Shown one piece after another: positions 59,062 to 64,000 of a stretch of DNA of 64,000 nucleotides. Position 1 is the stretch's first letter. Every line of letters begins with the position of its first letter. The translations under genes and the position numbers were made by a program. Source of the DNA: Dreissena polymorpha (taxonomy: Eukaryota; Mollusca; Bivalvia; Myida; Dreissenidae); assembly GCF_020536995.1 (NCBI RefSeq), contig NC_068359.1:73417444-73481443 (forward strand), given 5' to 3'. The notes beneath the pieces were generated by a model. It was not told the origin of the DNA. It did not search any database and saw only the letters and a list, made by a program, of their open reading frames with translations.

Positions 59062-60126
59062 CTGAAGAATAGACACAGACATGTAGCACTGACTTGTATA
59101 CATTCCTCTGTACATGTATTAAACACTATTGTAGTGTTTCTTACAAAGCTGGGAAGATTAGAGTTTCATGCTGTTACTATTGTGATCTATTATGTCATAC
59201 TATTCATTTAATTTTATATTTATGTTATATGATGTTACCATTTATAATTAGAGTAAATATCAATTTGCTTCTAAAGTGGATGTGATATTTATTTGTGTTA
59301 ACCTATGTGTTAAATAATAAGGTACTGTTTGTGCATTAGCAACATATTATTTAGCCCAAGGACAACTGTTATTATTTGATTGATAAACCAATTTTTGAAA
59401 CCCTTTGGAAAACAATTATTCCTTAATTTAAAATGTATAATGAACTTTAAAAGTGTTATTGTAAACACATCACCTGGCTTTGGAATAAATCAGTGTTTTT
59501 TACCTTTAAGGTCATGTTTCCATTCTGCATAGATTGCAATATTTATTTATATGTTGAATATTGTTCAGTATATGTACTCTACTTTTCAATGATTTCAACC
59601 AAATGAACCCTCATGAAACTTGAAAAAAGAGATTTTTTGTCTAAATCTCCTGTACTGATTTCCCATGTTTTATGATAAAATTTCAGTCAATTTGTATTTT
59701 CTCCATACATAATTGTAATAAATGTAATACATGATTCATTTCACAAATCCTGCGTTACTTATTTCAAGGATTATTTTGCAATCATAAGCATAAGTATATA
59801 AGAGCTTTAGTTTAAATAATGGCATGTGAAGGGTCTATTATTCACATAACCTAGAATTTTACCTTTATTACCGGTAAATGTATTTGTGTATAATCCATCT
59901 CATACCCAGAATATATTGTGTTTGTAACTATGCTAATTTTGTGTTTGTAAATTTAATTTTAATGTTTTTTGTATTGCTATGCTGTTTGTATATTAGCATA
60001 AATTTTCTTTAGGTGTCCTTGAATATGAATACATGTTTTGTGTTAGACAATTTAAGTATAAGGAAGGCAAACAAAGGCGACACAGTTGTTTACATATTTT
60101 AAGTTAATTGTTTACTAATTATTCTA
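59062..60126. other. No supported gene
   Basis: A missing first exon of the Myb-like gene should lie here on minus. One candidate donor (CTTAAAG|GTAAAA near 59501) with upstream codons EWKHDLK fits the phase, but too little supports it. Confidence 0.35.
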
Positions 60127-60252
60127 TGTTTTCGGACACTCTAAGTTTTCGGACACCCCATTTTTTAGCAAAAATTAATATTTTTCGTGACTCTTAATTT
60201 TCGGACACACGAGTTTTCGTCCATAATTAATGTCTTTAAGTTTTCGGACAAT
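60127..60252 (+). repeat. Cluster of TTTTCGGACA motifs
   Basis: Four copies of TTTTCGGACA and one variant within 125 bp, irregularly spaced. The same word occurs twice at 16727-16760. Confidence 0.7.
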
Positions 60253-60559
60253 ATATTTTACAGCGCTATGTTACCAAATTTTGGTCCTGTTTTCGATATC
60301 TAATGACACTTTGATCATGGGGTTTTACAACCAGATTTACATCATAAAACATGACAGGTGCATGCCTGAGGGGAACGGACCATTACATTTGCGTTATGGG
60401 GTAAATAACCTTGTAAACCGGTATTAAACAATGGTTTCGCCCGATATAATAAGCGTTATGACAATTACCAGGGGTAGTGCCAATTAACAATTCAATTATC
60501 TACCGCAGTGGTACTACACATTATTAGTTAAATAACTGTGACAAATACTAAACGCTTCA

Positions 60560-63500
60560 AAGTGTGATGCACCCTATTGCAATTTAGGCCTTACATACAT
60601 TGTTGGAGATTTAAACTCAAGAACTGGGAATTTATCAGACATATTAGAATATGACAAACATGTAGATGGCGATACCACTTTAAATACAAACAACTCTTAC
60701 TTTACGCCCACGAGTTTTCCTAAACGCATGAATCAAGATCACGTGATTGACATTCAAGGTCGCGCTTTGATCTCCATGTGCAAAATCACCAGTCACATTA
60801 TTGCCAACGGTCGATTAGCGCAAGATAAACATGGGAATTACACTTTCAGTTCATCACGTGGCCTCAGTGTAACGGATTATTTATTAATGCAAAAGGATAC
60901 GCTCGATCGGAATTTTGTTAAAGAATTTGAAGTTCTAGACTGGACAGAATTTTCTGACCATGCAGCTCTATATTTTATTTTAATATGAAAAAATTACACC
61001 AAAAAGACACCATTTAATATTAATGAATCTAATACAACAGAAACTAAAAAAATAGTGTTTGACGAATCTAAAATTAATGAATTTAATACGTTAATAAAAA
61101 ATACAATTCAAAACTTAAATACATTGTTTGATGAAAATAAAACGGTAGATGAGAAAACTAGTATTTTGACTAAATATCTTCAAGAAAACAGTGCATGCAT
61201 ATTCGGCAAAGTAATAAAAACAAATTCGCACAACAGGCAACATAAAAAACCACAATGGTTCGATTGAACTTGCAAAAATGCAAAAGACAATTTCAAACAC
61301 GCAAAAAATGCTTTCAATAAAAGTAAAACTGATGCAAACAGACACAATTTTATTCAGCACAGAACAAAATATAACGATGTAAGACGAAAAGCAAAACACC
61401 GCTATAGAGTCGTAGAAGGGGCACGGTTAACCAATATAGCTAAAACACAGCCTAAAATTTTTTGGAAAAATATTTAAAAATGTCATAAACAACACGCAAG
61501 TATTCCCGACAACATCAATATAGAAAACATGTATGAACATTTCAATAATTTATATAGTAATGATATAAACGACATGTCCAATGAAAACATTGACAACATC
61601 CATGACAACACTGGCAACAGCGAAACAAATGATTTTCTTGACTCCCCGATAACAGAGAATGAAATACAACAAGCATTATCAACACAACACAACGGAAAAT
61701 CAAGCGGGCCGGATCAGATACCAGCTGAAATAATCAAAGCTTCATACACCATCATAAAACCACATCTGACACATATATTCAATAACATATTTGAAAGTGG
61801 AAATTACCCGAAAGATTGGGGACTAGGTTACATTACACCAATTTATAAAAGTGGTGACCCAAATCAAGCAGAAAACTATCGCGGAATAACCCTAAATAAT
61901 ATAATATCAAAGATTTATTCACAAGTGTTATTAAACCGACTAACCAAATGGTGCGAATCGAACAAATCAATATCTGAATTCCAATACGGTTATCAAAAAG
62001 GCAAAAGTACTGTAGATTGTATTTTTATACTTCACAGTCTAATAAATAAAGTACTAAATTCGGGCCAAAAATTATACTGCATTTTCATTGATTATGCTAA
62101 ATGCTATGATAGCATAAACCGTGCACTATTATGGCAAAAACTGATATCGCAAAAAATTAGTACCAAATTTGTATCCGCGTTTCGAGCTATGTATACTTCT
62201 GTTAAGGCAGCTGTTAAAATGAAATCACAAATATCCGATCATATACATGTAATATCTAATACAGGAGTAAAACAAGGAGACCCGTGTTCAAGCATACTTT
62301 TTTAATGTTCGTCAATGATATGGTAGAGAACATAAACTCAAACATCGAAGGAATTATAACGATTAAGGACATTAAGTTTTTCTTGTTATCATACGCAGAT
62401 GATCAAGTTATATTTTCGACATCACCAACATCATTACAATCAATGTTGAATGACATTGAAAATTACTGCATAGTATCTCAACTTAAAATTAATACACGTA
62501 AAACAAAGGTCTTGATCTTTGAAAAAAGTAATCGCCATACAAATTATAACATTTACCTCTACGGGGAATTATTAGAAATAGTGACATCTTTCAAGTACTT
62601 AGGTATAACACTATTTAAGAATGGTAACTGGTATAAAACAGCCCAAACACTAGCAGAACGTGGAAATAGATCTCTACATAAACTTTTCACTATTATTAAT
62701 CAATACGAATTCTCAACACGCGAACAATTAAACCTATTTGATAAACTAGTAACCCCAGCCCTACACTATTCAGCAGAAGTATGGGGGGTTACGAAAGGTA
62801 AAGAAATCGAAATAATACATACAAAACTACTTCGAAAAATCTTAAAAGTAAACAAATCTACAAAACTAGCTGGTATGTACGGAGAATTAGGACGATACCC
62901 GCTATACATAATACGCAAATTACAAATATTCCGCTATTGGTTGAAAATACTTAAATCAAGTGATAACAATATCACAAAAACAATATATTCTGTGATATTT
63001 AAACGATGCACAACAAAATATCACATAAAACCATCGAAATTGGGCGTCACACATAAAAAACACTCTTGACGAGCTTGGGTTAAGCAATATATGGGCGGAT
63101 CAAACAACTATCATAAATCAAACCGATCAAACATTCATCTACAATACAATAAAACAACGTTTATTAGATAATTACAAACAAAGCTGGTATAGTGAAATAA
63201 ATAATTCCCCTAGACTCATGAGCTATTGTAGATTTAAAAACACTTTTGAGTTAGAACCATATCTTGATTTTATAACAAATAAGAAATACAAAACATCACT
63301 TACACGATTTCGATTATCGTCACATAGATTAGAAATCGAAAGAGGTCGTTATAATAACATACTACGCGAAAATAGAAAATGTAAGTTTTGCAACGGACAC
63401 GCTATAGAAAACGAGTATCACTTTCTACTTGTTTGTCCTTTATATCGAGAAATTAGAAAGAAACATTTAAAATCATATTTTCAAAGGTTGCCAACGTTCA

Positions 63501-63890
63501 ATAAATTTGACTTTCTAATGCAGTCGGCAAATAAAAGAGACATAATGAGCCTTGCTAAATATATTTTCAATGCTAATAAAATGCGTAATAATATAGACAA
63601 TCAGTTATAATTGTTAACTTCTACAAGACATAGCCAGGTTATTTTTAATTTTATTTTTTTCATTGAATATGTTTGTATAATTAAAATAATTCTACATTTT
63701 CCTCGTATTACAGTTGATGATATAATTATATTGATTACTGCTGTACGTACTACTGTTTTTTGTAAACTTCTCTTATTGAATATTGAATCAATGTATGTTT
63801 AACTGCGTAACTTTCTGTTTTGTGGCAAAAAAGCATTGTATTATGCTTATATGCTAATAAAGGTTGTTGTTGTTGTTGTTGTTGTTGTTG
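60560..63890 (+). mobile_element. 5'-truncated LINE with AP endonuclease and reverse transcriptase
   Basis: Seen: VGDLNSRTG at 60602 and TEFSDHAALY near 60950 are the last two endonuclease motifs. One frame then continues to 62305: DIPAEII-type PDQIPAEIIK, GYITPIYKSGDPNQAENYRG, QYGYQKGKSTVDCI, FIDYAKCYDSINRALLW (RT motif A) and VKQGDPCSS. It is broken by TGA at 60986, TGA at 61265 and TAA at 61475, then by a frame change in the T run near 62300. After that come FLLSYADDQVIFSTSPTSLQ (motif C), LFDKLVTPAL and YGELGRYP. A second frame change near 63055 leads to a last frame ending at 63610 with a C-x2-C-x8-H-type finger (CKFCNGHAIENEYHFLLVCP). The 3' end has AATAAAG and (GTT)n at 63865-63890, a LINE-type tail. 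The clade is not assigned; related to 34540-36030. Confidence 0.8.
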
Positions 63891-63905
63891 CATGTTTTAC
63901 GAACA

Positions 63906-64000
63906 ATGGAAGGTTTTAGACAACAACTATCGGAAATTAACAAACAAAGAATTCATAGTTTGCTTGGTATAGGTACATCACATGCTCATCTTAGAACTCG
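63906..64000 (+). CDS. Start of an unrecognised ORF, cut by the window end
   Basis: ATG just after the LINE tail, then MEGFRQQLSEINKQRIHSLL and GIGTSHAHLRT, open to the last base. The composition looks coding. It may be a host exon or another element; only 31 codons are visible. Confidence 0.25.
   Translation, partial: MEGFRQQLSEINKQRIHSLLGIGTSHAHLRT

Overview
This is an eukaryotic, AT-rich (roughly two thirds A+T), gene-poor and repeat-dense window. Multi-exon gene pieces, a Cys-loop receptor gene, non-LTR retrotransposons, tRNA-derived SINE heads, (TTAGGG)-type repeats and several dispersed repeats I associate with bivalve molluscs all point to a bivalve genome. A dreissenid-like species is my best guess, made from memory of repeat sequence without a database search.

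Layout. 0.4-3.2 kb: minus-strand exons of an unrecognised gene, with an internal 11-residue repeat, a duplicated 28-codon exon and one in-frame stop. 3.4-7.1 kb: three DNA elements in a row (a TIR element, a foldback-like 2 kb element and an hAT-like element with a zinc-finger fragment). 7.1-12 kb: mostly non-coding. 12.0-13.65 kb: a Mutator-like element with about 190 bp arms, an 8 bp target duplication and a two-exon FLYWCH-finger ORF. Inside it sits a 229 bp element with a 10 bp target duplication whose core is telomere-like repeat in fusion-like orientation. 16.8-21.5 kb and 43.7-47.6 kb: two copies of one 4-5 kb unit in opposite orientation. Each contains a tRNA-like SINE head, a (TAG)n array and a RecQ-helicase exon, and the helicase exon is flipped relative to the rest of the unit. 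23-27.4 kb: dispersed tandem repeats and a MITE.

32.8-34.5 kb holds the one clearly intact host gene: a 508-residue Cys-loop ligand-gated channel subunit in two exons, with a broken LINE starting about 20 bp after its stop. 37.7-42.4 kb is a non-coding element with three nested pairs of inverted blocks. 42.4-50.9 kb is bounded by inverted 28 bp-type repeats and contains a RecQ pseudogene, the second 4 kb unit and a complete PHD-finger exon. 51.8-59.1 kb is a PIF/Harbinger two-gene system: a broken four-part transposase on plus, and on minus a convergent Myb/SANT-like accessory gene with four cleanly phased exons; other small elements are inserted in it. 60.5-63.9 kb is a 5'-truncated LINE with endonuclease and reverse transcriptase and a (TTG)n tail.

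Functionally the window is one receptor gene and one unknown gene in a landscape of nested DNA transposons. Long inverted repeats recur at many scales. Exon boundaries given here are my reading of splice signals and phase; no transcript data were available.
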